Position numbers and translations under genes: made by a program. Shown here piece after piece: positions 1-9,045 of a stretch of DNA of 64,000 nt. The stretch is from Propionibacteriaceae bacterium. GTDB taxonomy: Bacteria; Actinomycetota; Actinomycetes; Propionibacteriales; Propionibacteriaceae. The DNA is taken from contig JAPUEL010000076.1 of NCBI GenBank assembly GCA_027492545.1, positions 107,858 through 171,857 on the forward strand. Reading direction: 5' to 3'. A model generated the notes under the pieces. The model made no database searches, was not told where the DNA came from, and saw only the letters and a list, made by a program, of their open reading frames with translations. Each line of letters begins with the position of its first letter. Positions within the stretch are counted from its first letter, which is position 1.

Positions 1-1424
1 ACCGGCGGCGGGTCGACAGCGGCGAGGCCGGTGCGGAACAGGTTGCCCATGCCCTGCCAACCGAACACGGTCTCGGTGATGACCGCGCCGCCGATGAGGC
101 CCGCGAAGTCGAACGCCACGATCGTGGCCAGGGGGATCAGCGAGTTGCGCAGGGCGTGGCGCGTGATGACCTTGCGCTCCGAGATCCCCTTGGAGCGCGC
201 CGTGCGGATGTAGTCCTGGTTGAGGACGTCCAGCATCGAGGCCCGGGTGTAGCGGGTATAGGACGCGATGGAGATCAGCATGAGCGTCACGGTGGGCAGC
301 ACGAGGTGCGTCAGGGTGTCGATGGAGTGCATCCAGAACGTCGACTCGTAGTTGGGGGTCATCGAGCCGATGGTCGGGATGGGGCGCGGCTGCTCCTCGA
401 GGTACTGGGCCCAGTTGGACAGCAGAAGGTCGCTGACCGCCAGGAGCGAGGCCAGCAGTGCGGTGATGACCGCGGCGAAGGTGGCCTGGCGGCGGGAGAA
501 GCCGCCGAGAAGCTGGCCGGCCGCAACCGCAGCGACGATCGCCGCCGCGAGGCACAGCAGCAGCAGCGGGACGGAGCCGTTGTCCATGAGGTAGCCGCGC
601 ACCGCGATGTAGCCCACGATCGACACGCCCGCGGTGGCGCCCACCGCGTTGCGCACGCGATGGTTCTGGAAGCCGGAGGTGAGCACGATCACCAGCGCTG
701 CAGCGCCGACGACCGCCAGGATGTAGACGGGGATGCCGATGGCGGGCCGACGGAACCAGGTGACAGCGTCGAAGTAGAACAGGATGGCCGTCACGGCGCC
801 GGCGATGGCGGCGAACGTGATGAGCCGGCGCTTGAGGTCACCGCCGAGGGCGGCCTGAAGGATGAACGCCAGCACCACAGCCACGCCGATGATCACCGGC
901 CACGTCAGATCGGCGTCGACGATCCAGTTGTTGAACTCGATGGCCGCGTAATGCTTGAGCAGCACCCCGAGCCAGAAGACCGGCAGCGAGAAGGCGACGA
1001 ACGCGAAGAGGGTGACGCCGTAGTCGAACCCGCTGTACTGGCGGATGGCGGTGATGATGCCCAGGATGACCCCGACGGTGATCGCCAGCAGTGAGGCGAA
1101 GACCACCAGCCGCAGCGTCGACCCGGCGGCGACGGCCACGAGCGCGTTGACCGACTGGCCGTTGATCGATGTCCCGAGGTCGCACTGGCCGATGAGGCAC
1201 TTGGACGCGCCACCCAGCCAGTCCAAATAGCGCTGCCACCAGGGAAGGTTCAGGCCCATGTTCTCGATCCGCTGGCGGATCCGGTTCTCGCGGTTGGGGT
1301 CGTTGGACTCACGCAGGTCCTGGAGCGGGTCACCGGAGTTGATGACGAGCACGAACAGGAGCAGTGACCCCAGCAGGAGAATCGCCAGCGATATCGCCAG
1401 GCGCTTCGCAATGAACTTGAGCAA
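1..1424 (-). CDS. Peptide/dipeptide ABC transporter permease, OppB/DppB type (C-terminus cut by window edge)
   Basis: Inner-membrane permease of a binding-protein-dependent peptide importer. About 474 codons are visible; the last few tens of residues lie outside the window. An N-terminal helix is followed by a long extracytoplasmic stretch. The EAA cytoplasmic loop that contacts the ATPase is readable near 130-225 (TARSKGISERKVITRHALRN). Between the first helices and this core there is an additional hydrophobic block (roughly residues 170-310) that the usual 310-residue OppB lacks, so this is the long actinobacterial form. I chose the TTG at 1424 because AGAGGA sits 6 nt before it. It lies downstream of the binding-protein gene on the same strand, so the two probably share an operon. 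Confidence 0.88.
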   Translation of the reverse strand, partial: MLKFIAKRLAISLAILLLGSLLLFVLVINSGDPLQDLRESNDPNRENRIRQRIENMGLNLPWWQRYLDWLGGASKCLIGQCDLGTSINGQSVNALVAVAAGSTLRLVVFASLLAITVGVILGIITAIRQYSGFDYGVTLFAFVAFSLPVFWLGVLLKHYAAIEFNNWIVDADLTWPVIIGVAVVLAFILQAALGGDLKRRLITFAAIAGAVTAILFYFDAVTWFRRPAIGIPVYILAVVGAAALVIVLTSGFQNHRVRNAVGATAGVSIVGYIAVRGYLMDNGSVPLLLLCLAAAIVAAVAAGQLLGGFSRRQATFAAVITALLASLLAVSDLLLSNWAQYLEEQPRPIPTIGSMTPNYESTFWMHSIDTLTHLVLPTVTLMLISIASYTRYTRASMLDVLNQDYIRTARSKGISERKVITRHALRNSLIPLATIVAFDFAGLIGGAVITETVFGWQGMGNLFRTGLAAVDPPP

Positions 1425-1516
1425 GATCGGTCCTCTGACATGGTTCGGGCGCCGGCGCCGGCACCCATCCGCCGAATACTACGGCAGGGCTGTTCGGTGA
1501 TGGAAGGTGGACGCAA

Positions 1517-1552
1517 GGTGGGGCAGGTGGCGCGAACGTCACCTGCCCCATC
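1517..1552 (-). terminator. Stem-loop between binding-protein and permease genes
   Basis: GGGGCAGGTG (1520-1529) pairs perfectly with CACCTGCCCC (1540-1549) around a 10 nt loop, and the stem extends by about three further pairs. It has no U-run. In this position (after a binding-protein gene, before its permease) such stem-loops usually cause partial termination or protect the upstream mRNA from 3' decay, giving excess binding protein. The exact role here is inferred. Confidence 0.6.
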
Positions 1553-1581
1553 CCTGCGGCTGACTAGGCGTCAGACATGTC

Positions 1582-3438
1582 TTACTTGGCGACCCACTGC
1601 GGGGCGTTCCACGACACCTGGTCCTGCGTGGCGGTGCCGCGCACGTTGCTCAGGGTGGAGTCGTAGGCGACGACCAGCGGGTGGGCGTACAGCGGGATGC
1701 CGTGCAGCTGATCCCACAATTCCTTCTCGATGATCTTGGTCTGCTCGAGGTGGACGGCGGGGTCCAGGGTGGAGACGATCTCCGCCCAGGCCGCGTCGAC
1801 GACGGGGCTGCTGAACTTCGAGGTGTTCTGCGGCTTGCCGGTCGCGTAGATGTTCTCGCCGGAGGTGATCTGGCCGGAGCCGGCCCACGCGTAGAGCGCG
1901 ACCTCGTAGTCACCGGTCACGTTGGCCTTCGTGAAGAAGTCCGGGTCGGCGGAGTCGATCACGTTGAAGCCGGCGTCCTTGCACGCGGACTGGATGGCGG
2001 CGACGGTCTCAGTGCGGCGCTGGTTGCCGGCGCGGTAGCCGATGCGCACGTCGATCGGGGTGGCCACGCCGGATTCGGCCACGAGGGCCTTCGCCTTCTC
2101 GGGATCGGGGGTGTCGAAGCGGCCGTCGTAGGAGACGCCGACGACCTCGTCGTAGTTGTCCTGGAACGGGAAGACCTCGCGGGCGTTCATCAGCACCGTG
2201 TCGGGCGCGATGGGCGCGATGAGGGTGTCGACGATCTGCTGCCTGGGCACGCAGTGGGCGAAGGCCGTGCGCAGCGTCAGGCCGGTGTCGGGGTTGCCGA
2301 ACACGTTGTTCTCGCGGTGGTTGAAGTCGAGGTGCTCCCACGTCAGCGACGAGCCGGTCTCGATGGTCACGGCGGAGCCGAGGCCCTCGAGCTGGCCGAC
2401 GGTGTCGACGGTGGCCTGCGGCTGGATGACCTGGACGTCCTTGTTGCCGAGTGCCTGGACCTGCTGCGCGTCGTCGATGAATCGGAAGACGAGGTCCTTC
2501 GTTGCGGGCGGGGTGCCCCAGTAGTTCTCGTTGGCGGTCAGCGTCAGCGAGTTGCCTGCCTGCCAGCCGTCGGCCTTGAGGACGTACGGGCCGGAGGACG
2601 GGACGAGGTCCGCCTCGGGCAGCTCACCCGGGTTGAAGATCCAGCCGGTGTTCCAGAATTCGGCGGCCGACTTCACCACATCGGCGTCCCGATCCAGGAT
2701 GGCCTGCGCGAGGCCGCCAGGCTCGAGGCCGCTCTGGGCGGCGACGACGTGCTCAGGCATGGCCGTGCCGATGATGATCTTGTAGTCGGGGTTCGGGTTG
2801 GTGTAGACGACGGTGAACTCCTTGGAGCCCAGCTCACCCTCGGGGCCCTCGGGCATGTACTGCGCAAACGAGGTGGAGACGTGGTCGAACACGGCCTCGG
2901 CGTCGGGGTTCTCGCCGCTGGCGAACCCGGGGGCGATGAACTCTGGGTTCTGGCTGGCCCACTCGAGCAGGTAGTCGTTGATGGTGACGGGCGTGCCGTC
3001 AGACCAGACGGCCTCCTCGTTGATGGTGTACTTCACCGTCAACGGGTCCTCGGAGGTGACCTCGAAGGAGCCGAAGTCAGTGTTCTCGCAGATCGTGCCG
3101 TCGGTGCCGAAGTAGTAGAAGCTCGAGAACTGGTGGGCGGCGATCACCGAGTTGTACGTCGAGTACGTGGCGTTGGTGATGGTGTTGTAGCCGTTCCACT
3201 CGCCCGGGCCGGCGGTGTAGCGGACCTCGCCGTCGGCGGTCTCGGTGATGCCGACGTCCTGCAGGCAGCCGGCCGCGGCGTCGCCGCCGCCTGCACCCTC
3301 GCTGGCGGACGCGGTCGCCGAGGCGCTACCGGACGCGGCGTCTTCGGGGTCGGTGGGTTCTGGGCTGGTGCAGGCGCCGAGCAGGAGTGCTCCGCTCAAG
3401 ACCAGGCCGAGGGACACCTTGGTTCCCTGGAACTTCAT
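1582..3438 (-). CDS. Peptide ABC transporter substrate-binding lipoprotein (SBP family 5)
   Basis: Extracellular lipid-anchored receptor that delivers peptides (or a related solute) to the neighbouring permease. 618 residues. The signal peptide ends in a lipobox LLGAC with the lipidated Cys at residue 23, followed by a Ser/Thr/Ala/Glu-rich linker to about residue 50. The remainder is a DppA/OppA-type two-lobe fold with the characteristic SDGTPVTINDYLLEW segment. The ATG at 3438 has AGGAG 5 nt upstream; an upstream in-frame extension to 3561 lacks both a signal peptide and a ribosome site. The substrate cannot be told from sequence. Confidence 0.92.
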   Translation of the reverse strand: MKFQGTKVSLGLVLSGALLLGACTSPEPTDPEDAASGSASATASASEGAGGGDAAAGCLQDVGITETADGEVRYTAGPGEWNGYNTITNATYSTYNSVIAAHQFSSFYYFGTDGTICENTDFGSFEVTSEDPLTVKYTINEEAVWSDGTPVTINDYLLEWASQNPEFIAPGFASGENPDAEAVFDHVSTSFAQYMPEGPEGELGSKEFTVVYTNPNPDYKIIIGTAMPEHVVAAQSGLEPGGLAQAILDRDADVVKSAAEFWNTGWIFNPGELPEADLVPSSGPYVLKADGWQAGNSLTLTANENYWGTPPATKDLVFRFIDDAQQVQALGNKDVQVIQPQATVDTVGQLEGLGSAVTIETGSSLTWEHLDFNHRENNVFGNPDTGLTLRTAFAHCVPRQQIVDTLIAPIAPDTVLMNAREVFPFQDNYDEVVGVSYDGRFDTPDPEKAKALVAESGVATPIDVRIGYRAGNQRRTETVAAIQSACKDAGFNVIDSADPDFFTKANVTGDYEVALYAWAGSGQITSGENIYATGKPQNTSKFSSPVVDAAWAEIVSTLDPAVHLEQTKIIEKELWDQLHGIPLYAHPLVVAYDSTLSNVRGTATQDQVSWNAPQWVAK

Positions 3439-3583
3439 TCTTTCTCCTAAGTCGTCGAACGACGGAAGAGGCCCGAACGGGCCGAGTGATGCCAGGAACC
3501 TACCGAAGGCACGTTCAAATCGGCTAGGGCCACACCGGCTTTGACACCCAATCGTTACCAAATTGTGTGATTGCGCACCGAAA

Positions 3584-4627
3584 TCAGACGACGATCGTGC
3601 TCACGGGCAGCCCCGAGTGCGCCGAGATCCCGAGGCCCGAGGGGCGCACCCCGGCCATGATCACCTCGCTGCCGACGGCCGCGATCATGGCGCCGTTATC
3701 CGTGCAGAGCGCGGGCCTGGGCCTGCGCAACTCGATACCCGCCTCCGCCGCGCGCTCCTCCAGGAGCGTCCGCAGCCGCGAGTTGGCCGCGACACCGCCG
3801 CCGATGAGGATGGAGTTGACGCCCAGGTGGCGGGCGGCGTCGATTGTCTTGGCGGTCAGCACGTCGCAGACGGCCTCCTGGAAGCTCGCCGCGACGTCGT
3901 TGACCGGCACCTCTCCCCCGTCGAGGCGTCGTTGCTCCACCCACCGCGCGACGGCGGTCTTGAGCCCGGAGAACGAGAAGTCGAAGCGGTGCTGCGCCAG
4001 GTCATGGCGCGCGGTCAGTCCCCGTGGGAAGCGGATTGCCGCTGGATCCCCGTCCTGCGCCGCCTTGTCGATCACCGGACCGCCCGGGTAGGGCAGGCCG
4101 AGCACGCGGGCCACCTTGTCGTAGGCCTCACCGGCGGCGTCGTCGATCGTGGAGCCCACCTCGGTGATCCGGGTGGCGATGTCCTCGACGTGCAGCAGCT
4201 GCGTGTGCCCGCCGGAGACCAGCAGCGCCAGCGACGGCATCGGCAGGGGGCCGTGATCGAGCAGGTCCACCGCGACATGGCCCACGAGGTGGTTGACGCC
4301 GTAGAGGGGCTTGTTCAGGTAGGCGGCGAGCGCCTTGGCGGAGGCCAGCCCCACCACGAGCGCGCCCATCAGCCCGGGGCCGGCGGTGACCGCGACGGCG
4401 TCCAGGTCGGAGAGGTCGACGTCGGCCTTCGCCGCCGCCCTCTCCAACGTGGGGATCAGCGCCGACAGATGGGCCCGGCTGGCCACCTCGGGCACCACGC
4501 CACCGAAGCGGACGTGCAGGTCCACCGAGCTGGCCACCTCGTTGGCGAGCAGGGTGCGTCCGCGGACGATCCCCACCCCCGTCTCGTCGCACGACGACTC
4601 CAGGCCGAGCACCAGGGGCTCACTCAT
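3584..4627 (-). CDS. tsaD: tRNA N6-adenosine threonylcarbamoyltransferase TsaD
   Basis: Transfers the threonylcarbamoyl group from threonylcarbamoyl-AMP to A37 of ANN-decoding tRNAs (t6A), acting with TsaB and TsaE in the cytoplasm. 347 residues, normal length. It opens with the ASKHA signature [10 protein letters not shown] (8-17). The metal-binding NHLVGH motif supplies His113 and His117. The glycine-rich nucleotide site is visible as VSGGHTQLL, and a C-terminal CTDNGAMIA motif is present. Its start overlaps the end of rimI by 8 bp, and it is the last gene of tsaE-tsaB-rimI-tsaD. Confidence 0.97.
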   Translation of the reverse strand: MSEPLVLGLESSCDETGVGIVRGRTLLANEVASSVDLHVRFGGVVPEVASRAHLSALIPTLERAAAKADVDLSDLDAVAVTAGPGLMGALVVGLASAKALAAYLNKPLYGVNHLVGHVAVDLLDHGPLPMPSLALLVSGGHTQLLHVEDIATRITEVGSTIDDAAGEAYDKVARVLGLPYPGGPVIDKAAQDGDPAAIRFPRGLTARHDLAQHRFDFSFSGLKTAVARWVEQRRLDGGEVPVNDVAASFQEAVCDVLTAKTIDAARHLGVNSILIGGGVAANSRLRTLLEERAAEAGIELRRPRPALCTDNGAMIAAVGSEVIMAGVRPSGLGISAHSGLPVSTIVV

Positions 4628-5105
4628 CGCTGTCCTCCATGTCCCACATGCCGACCGAATCGGCGTCGACGCCCTCCAACCGGCGCTCCAGGATCAGCGC
4701 ATCGGCCCCGGGCCCGTAGTAGTCCGGGCGGGTCGCCACCGCCACGAACCCGTAGCCCTGATACAGCTGGATGGCCGGGGCGTTCCCGGCGTCCACCTCC
4801 AACAGCATCCGGCGGGCACCGTGGCCGATGGCCCACTGCAGGCCGGCCATGAGCATCACCCGGGCGAATCCGAGGCGGCGCTGCTGCGGCGCCACGACGA
4901 TCCGGTGCAGGTCCGCGACGTCGTCGATGAGCTGGAAGGCGGCCACGCCCACCGTCTCGCCGCTCTGGCGCCGGGCGATCAGGACGAGCCTGCCGTCGCC
5001 GGTCACCTCCTGGTGCCAGGAGTGCTCGGACCATGGGGTGTCGAAGTGCGCCTCGAGGGCGAGGATGTCGGGCAGGTCGCTCGCCTCGGCCGTCTCGACG
5101 ATCAT
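4620..5105 (-). CDS. rimI: Ribosomal protein S18 alanine N-acetyltransferase-like GNAT, RimI
   Basis: GNAT-fold N-terminal protein acetyltransferase. RimI acetylates the N-terminal Ala of ribosomal protein S18 in E. coli, and the rimI gene is commonly embedded in the tsa cluster, as here. 161 residues. The acetyl-CoA loop is readable as [16 protein letters not shown], followed by the [19 protein letters not shown] motif typical of RimI (the Y in LYQGYGF is conserved). It overlaps tsaB upstream by 4 bp and tsaD downstream by 8 bp, so the genes are translationally coupled. The target protein is inferred from family and context. Confidence 0.92.
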   Translation of the reverse strand: MIVETAEASDLPDILALEAHFDTPWSEHSWHQEVTGDGRLVLIARRQSGETVGVAAFQLIDDVADLHRIVVAPQQRRLGFARVMLMAGLQWAIGHGARRMLLEVDAGNAPAIQLYQGYGFVAVATRPDYYGPGADALILERRLEGVDADSVGMWDMEDSDE

Positions 5106-5749
5106 CGTGCGGCCCGCAGCCTCGGCAGCGCGGACTTCGGCTTGCCGGGCACCGTCGCGTCGGCCGCTCGCAGGTAGAACGGCTCCACACCGGCGGGCGG
5201 GAGCATGCGCCAGCGGGCGGCGAGCAGCGCTGGGTCCAGCGCGTCCGGCCCTCGCACGTCGAGCAGCTCACGATAGGGCGCGGGGACCGCCCCCGCCACC
5301 GGCAGGGCCGGCAGCTGCTGCGGGGCGGACACCTGCGGGTCCGAGGTCCGCAGGCCGTCGGCGGCGTAGGTGGCCCAGTACAGCTCCTTGCGGCGCGCAT
5401 CAGCCGCGACCACGAACTCGGCCGGGGCGCCGGCCTCGGCCCACTGCCGGGCCACCACGTCCAGCGAGCAGACCCCGTGGGGCTCCAGGCCCGCTGCGTG
5501 CGCGAGGGTCCAGGCCGTGGCCACGCCCACGCGCAGCCCGGTGAAGGGACCCGGGCCCATCCCGACGACGATCTCGCCGATGTCGCGCAGACCGATCCCG
5601 GCCGTCGCGCAGGCCTCCAGCACCGAGGGCATCAGGGCCTCCGCATGCGCACGGGTGTCGTCCACCACGACGCGGCTGTGCGGCTCCCCGTCGAGGACGA
5701 GGCCCACCGCGACGACGTGGCTGGTGTCGATGGCGAGGGTCCAGGTCAT
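5102..5749 (-). CDS. tsaB: tRNA threonylcarbamoyladenosine biosynthesis protein TsaB
   Basis: Scaffold partner of TsaD in the t6A complex, an inactive ASKHA-fold paralogue of TsaD. 215 residues, usual length. It begins MTWTLAIDTSHVVAVGLV, with the TsaB-type N-terminal IDTS motif, and carries RAHAEALMP and the conserved VGMGPGPFTGLRVGVATA segment. The ATG at 5749 is preferred to an upstream in-frame ATG at 5896 because the extension is arginine-rich shadow sequence lying inside tsaE. It overlaps the tsaE stop by 4 bp. Confidence 0.95.
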   Translation of the reverse strand: MTWTLAIDTSHVVAVGLVLDGEPHSRVVVDDTRAHAEALMPSVLEACATAGIGLRDIGEIVVGMGPGPFTGLRVGVATAWTLAHAAGLEPHGVCSLDVVARQWAEAGAPAEFVVAADARRKELYWATYAADGLRTSDPQVSAPQQLPALPVAGAVPAPYRELLDVRGPDALDPALLAARWRMLPPAGVEPFYLRAADATVPGKPKSALPRLRAAR

Positions 5750-6666
5750 GGGTTCTCCCTGAGGACGTCGAGGGCCCCGGCCCAACGGGGGCCGAATCCG
5801 GTGAGGTACACGGTGCGCTCGTCGGACTGCACGCCGCGAACGATGTCGATCTCCAGGCGGTCGTCGGCCAGCCATTCGGCCAGGCCGTGGCCCCATTCGA
5901 CCAGCGTCACGGACTCGGGCAGCGATGCGTCGAGATCGATGTCGGCCAGCTCGGACGGATCTCCCAGTCGGTAGGCGTCGACGTGGACCAACCCGGGGCC
6001 CTCCCCGCGGGGCGGGTGCACGCGGGAGATGACGAACGTGGGAGAGATGATGGGGCCCTCCACGTCCAGGCCTGCGCCGATGCCTTGCGTCAGCGTGGTC
6101 TTACCGGCGCCCAGGTCACCGGTGGCCACGATGACGTCTCCCTTCCGGAGGACCCCGGCGAGCCGGCGGCCCAGGCGGGCCATGTCGTCCGCGGTGGGCA
6201 CGTCCACGACCACCGGGAGGTCACGACCCATGCGGAAGCCGTGCGGCTCGGGCGCGATGACGTCGAACCCGTGGTCCCGCCACCAGTCGACCAGCTGCGG
6301 GAACTCCTGCCGGGCGAACAGGGACGCGCGCCTGGCCCCGAGGTCCGCCGCCACCGTCAGGGCCCCCTCCACCAGCGACCGGGCGACGCCCTGGCCGCTG
6401 GCGGACGGCAGCACCGACACGCGGCGCAGCGTGGCCGTGCCGTCGACGATGTCGACCAGCAGGCCCGCGATGATGTGGCCCTCGCGCTCCACCACCACGC
6501 CGAAGCCGTCGGTGAGGGCGCGCTCGATGTCGGCCACCTCGTCGGTCAGCGCCTCAGCCGGCGGATCCACCGCCGGACGCGCCGCGAACGCCTGGTGGAT
6601 GACGTGCAGCAGGGCGGCGGCGTCTGCCGGATCCGCGATGCGGATGGTCAGGGCGGAGGTGTCCAT
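5746..6666 (-). CDS. tsaE: GNAT acetyltransferase domain fused to TsaE ATPase
   Basis: Two domains in 306 residues. Residues 1-150 are a GNAT fold: beta strands lead into VSVLPSASGQGVARSL (84-98), the acetyl-CoA pyrophosphate loop, then LFARQEFPQLVDWWRDHGF. Residues about 155-306 are TsaE, the P-loop ATPase that drives TsaD-TsaB turnover, with Walker A GDLGAGKT (183-190), ISPTFV, VHVDAYRL and EWGHG. Stand-alone TsaE is about 150 residues. It is first gene of the t6A operon, which also encodes RimI, so a second acetyltransferase activity is physically tied to the complex. The substrate of the GNAT half is unknown. Confidence 0.92.
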   Translation of the reverse strand: MDTSALTIRIADPADAAALLHVIHQAFAARPAVDPPAEALTDEVADIERALTDGFGVVVEREGHIIAGLLVDIVDGTATLRRVSVLPSASGQGVARSLVEGALTVAADLGARRASLFARQEFPQLVDWWRDHGFDVIAPEPHGFRMGRDLPVVVDVPTADDMARLGRRLAGVLRKGDVIVATGDLGAGKTTLTQGIGAGLDVEGPIISPTFVISRVHPPRGEGPGLVHVDAYRLGDPSELADIDLDASLPESVTLVEWGHGLAEWLADDRLEIDIVRGVQSDERTVYLTGFGPRWAGALDVLRENP

Positions 6667-6686
6667 AGGCGCGAAATCCTACGCCC

Positions 6687-8795
6687 TCACCAACGATCCC
6701 TGCGGCCCCCGCGCTGCCCACGGCCACCGTCGTAGCGACGGCCGCGGCCGCCACCCTCCGGGCGGCGCCGCTGCTGCTGCTTGGGCGCGATGAGTGCCAG
6801 GTAGTCGGCCTCCGAGATCTCCACCCCCGAGGTGGGGCGGGCCCCGGTGGCCTCCCGCAGCTCGTCCGAGCCGGGGTACACCTCGAGCGGGCTGGCCTTG
6901 ACGCCGGCCTGGCCGAGGAGGCGCTGGGCCATCTTCTGCTGATGCGGAAGCACCACGGTGGCGACGACGCCCTCCTGCCCGGCGCGTGCGGTGCGGCCGG
7001 CGCGGTGGAGGTAGTCCTTCGAGTCACGCGGCGGGTCCACCTGCAGCACCAGGGTCACGTCGTCGACGTGGATGCCGCGGGCCGCCACGTCGGTGGCGAC
7101 GAGCACGGGAACGGTGCCCTCACGGAACGCCGCGAGGATCCGGGCCCGGGCCCCCTGGGTGAGGCCGCCGTGCAGCGACCCCGCCATCACGCCCGCCTCG
7201 CGGAGCTGGCCGGCGATGCGGTCTGTGCCCATCTGGGTGCGGGCGAACAGCACCGTGCGTCCCTCGCGGTTGGCGATCTCGGCGGTGATCTGGTTCTTGT
7301 GGTGGGGGCGCACGATGAGCGGCCGGTGGACCATGGTCGTGACCGAGGCCTGGCCCGAGTCCACCTCGTGGGTGACCGCGTCGTGGAGGTAGGTCCGCAC
7401 GATGGAGTCGACGGCCTCGTCCAGGGTGGCGGAGAAGAGGAGCCTCTGCCCGCCCTCGGGGGTGGCGTCGAGGAGGGTGCGGACGTCCTTGGTGAAGCCG
7501 AGGTCCGCCATGTGGTCGGCCTCGTCGAGGACGGAGATCTGCACCTGGCTGAGGTCGGCGGCGCCCTGCTCGAGCAGGTCGATGAGGCGGCCGGGGGTGG
7601 CCACCACGACGTCGACGCCTCGCTCGAAGGCGCGGATCTGCGGGCCGTAGGCCATGCCGCCCGCGATGAGCGTGAGGTCCAGCTTCATCGCCGCGGCGAG
7701 CGGCGAGAGCACGTCGGCGATCTGGAGGGCCAGCTCGCGCGTGGGGGTGAGGATCATCGCACGGGGGGACCCCACGGGGGACCCCTCGGCGAGGCGGGTG
7801 AGCATGGCGAGGCCGAAGGCCAGCGTCTTGCCGGAGCCCGTGCGGCCGCGGCCCAGCACGTCGCGCCCCGCGATCGCGTCGGCGATCGTGGCCGCCTGGA
7901 TCGGGAAGGGGGCGGTGATGCCCTGGCCGGCGAGCACGCGGACCAGTGGCTCGGCCACGCCGAGCTCGAAGAAGCCCGAGGCCACCTCGCCCTCCACGCC
8001 CTCGGCGGTGGTGGCGGTCCAGCTCATCTGGTCCGCCTCGGGGGCGTCGAAGCTGTCCTCGCGGGGGGCGCGGGTGTCGCGGCGGTCGTAGCCGCGTCGG
8101 TCCTCGTGGCCGCGCGGCTCGTGGTTGCGACGGACGTCGACGTGGGGCGGCATGGAGCTGCGCCGGTGGCCGCCGGAGCGCTCACCGCGGTCGCTTCGCC
8201 GGTCGTCGCGGTCGCCGTAGCGGTCGTTGCCGCGGGGGCGATCGTCGCGGGCGCCGCGATTGTCCCGGTCGCCCCACGCGGGGCGGTCCTCGCGGGCGGG
8301 GCGGCTGTCCCGGTCGCCCCAGGCCGGGCGGTCGTCGCGGGTGCGATCTCCGTAGCGGTCGTTGCCGCGGGGACGGTCGTCCCGGGTGCGGTCACCGTAG
8401 CGGTCGTTGCTGCGCGGGCGATCGCCGTAACGGTCGTTGCCGCGGGGACGGTCGTCGCGGGTGCGGTCGCCGTAGCGGTCGTTGCCGCGGGGACGGTCGT
8501 CGCGGGTGCGGTCACCGTAGCGGTCGTTACCGCGGGACTGGTCGTCACGGGCCGGGCGGTCGTCACGGGCCGGGCGGTCGTCGCGGGCCGGGCGGTCGTC
8601 GCGACGCTCGGTGCCCTCCTGCTCAGGCTTGGGCACGTACGGCCGGTCGCCGAACTCGAGGGCTCGGCGCTGCTTGCGGTTGAGGGGGGCGCCTGCGGCG
8701 GGGGCGTCGTTCTTGCCGGCCCGACGCTGGGCCTTGAGGCCCTTCGCGGTGCGCTGCTCGGCGGTCCAACGTTGTTTCTGGCGTGGTGCATTCAT
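6687..8795 (-). CDS. DEAD-box RNA helicase with N-terminal RD-rich repeat arm
   Basis: ATP-dependent RNA helicase of the DeaD/RhlE group, 702 residues. Residues 1-60 are basic; about 65-250 is low-complexity RGNDRYGDRTRDDRP-type repeats. The helicase core follows: Q motif near 297-300 (PFPIQ), Walker A GRTGSGKT (317-324), PTRELA (351-356), DEAD (424-427), SAT (455-457), then ATDVAARGIHVDDV and HRAGRTARAG in the second RecA domain. The C-terminal tail is RG-rich. The ATG at 8795 has AGAGGA 10 nt upstream; an in-frame GTG at 8888 is less likely. Disordered RG/RD tails in this family bind RNA and favour condensates; that is inference here. Confidence 0.95.
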   Translation of the reverse strand: MNAPRQKQRWTAEQRTAKGLKAQRRAGKNDAPAAGAPLNRKQRRALEFGDRPYVPKPEQEGTERRDDRPARDDRPARDDRPARDDQSRGNDRYGDRTRDDRPRGNDRYGDRTRDDRPRGNDRYGDRPRSNDRYGDRTRDDRPRGNDRYGDRTRDDRPAWGDRDSRPAREDRPAWGDRDNRGARDDRPRGNDRYGDRDDRRSDRGERSGGHRRSSMPPHVDVRRNHEPRGHEDRRGYDRRDTRAPREDSFDAPEADQMSWTATTAEGVEGEVASGFFELGVAEPLVRVLAGQGITAPFPIQAATIADAIAGRDVLGRGRTGSGKTLAFGLAMLTRLAEGSPVGSPRAMILTPTRELALQIADVLSPLAAAMKLDLTLIAGGMAYGPQIRAFERGVDVVVATPGRLIDLLEQGAADLSQVQISVLDEADHMADLGFTKDVRTLLDATPEGGQRLLFSATLDEAVDSIVRTYLHDAVTHEVDSGQASVTTMVHRPLIVRPHHKNQITAEIANREGRTVLFARTQMGTDRIAGQLREAGVMAGSLHGGLTQGARARILAAFREGTVPVLVATDVAARGIHVDDVTLVLQVDPPRDSKDYLHRAGRTARAGQEGVVATVVLPHQQKMAQRLLGQAGVKASPLEVYPGSDELREATGARPTSGVEISEADYLALIAPKQQQRRRPEGGGRGRRYDGGRGQRGGRRDRW
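8198..8603 (-). repeat. In-frame tandem repeats encoding RGNDRYGDRTRDDRP units
   Basis: About 400 bp of near-identical 30-45 bp units inside the helicase gene, all in multiples of three. They encode alternating RGNDRYGDR and RDDRP(A/R) blocks with two PAWGDRD variants. The opposite strand reads as hydrophobic Val/Ala repeats, a by-product of the codon composition. Confidence 0.85.
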
Positions 8796-9045
8796 GATGG
8801 AGGAGTCCTCTGCGGGGATATGGGCCCTGAAAGTCGGGCCGCTTGGGCCCACGGACGGGGCCCCTCGATTTGCCCGCTCATCTGTCACACGCTGGCGTTG
8901 ATCGCCTTACCGGGCCCATTGAGTCTACGTGATGCGTCCCGGATCACCGAATCGGCGGTCCTCGAGCGCGCAACGGTCACCCGGCGTTCACCGGGGGTTC
9001 TCCTCGACGAGTGGCCCAGGACACGTGCCTTCGTAAAATGGTGGT
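8796..9045. other. Divergent intergenic region, helicase / glycosyltransferase
   Basis: 250 bp between divergently transcribed genes. A TAGACT hexamer on the minus strand (8922-8927) could be the helicase -10, leaving a leader of about 120 nt with short GGGCCC-rich self-complementary stretches. The plus-strand end carries the leaderless promoter of the glycosyltransferase. I see no small gene here. Confidence 0.4.
9034..9039 (+). promoter_or_regulatory. -10 hexamer TAAAAT, leaderless glycosyltransferase
   Basis: TAAAAT lies 6 nt before the GTG at 9046, and no Shine-Dalgarno fits between, so transcription probably starts at the start codon. Confidence 0.6.

Noticed and set aside
1681..3450. 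589-codon plus-strand ORF
   Set aside because: Antisense of the binding-protein gene, which has a lipobox, ribosome site and full family match; high GC makes long shadow frames common.
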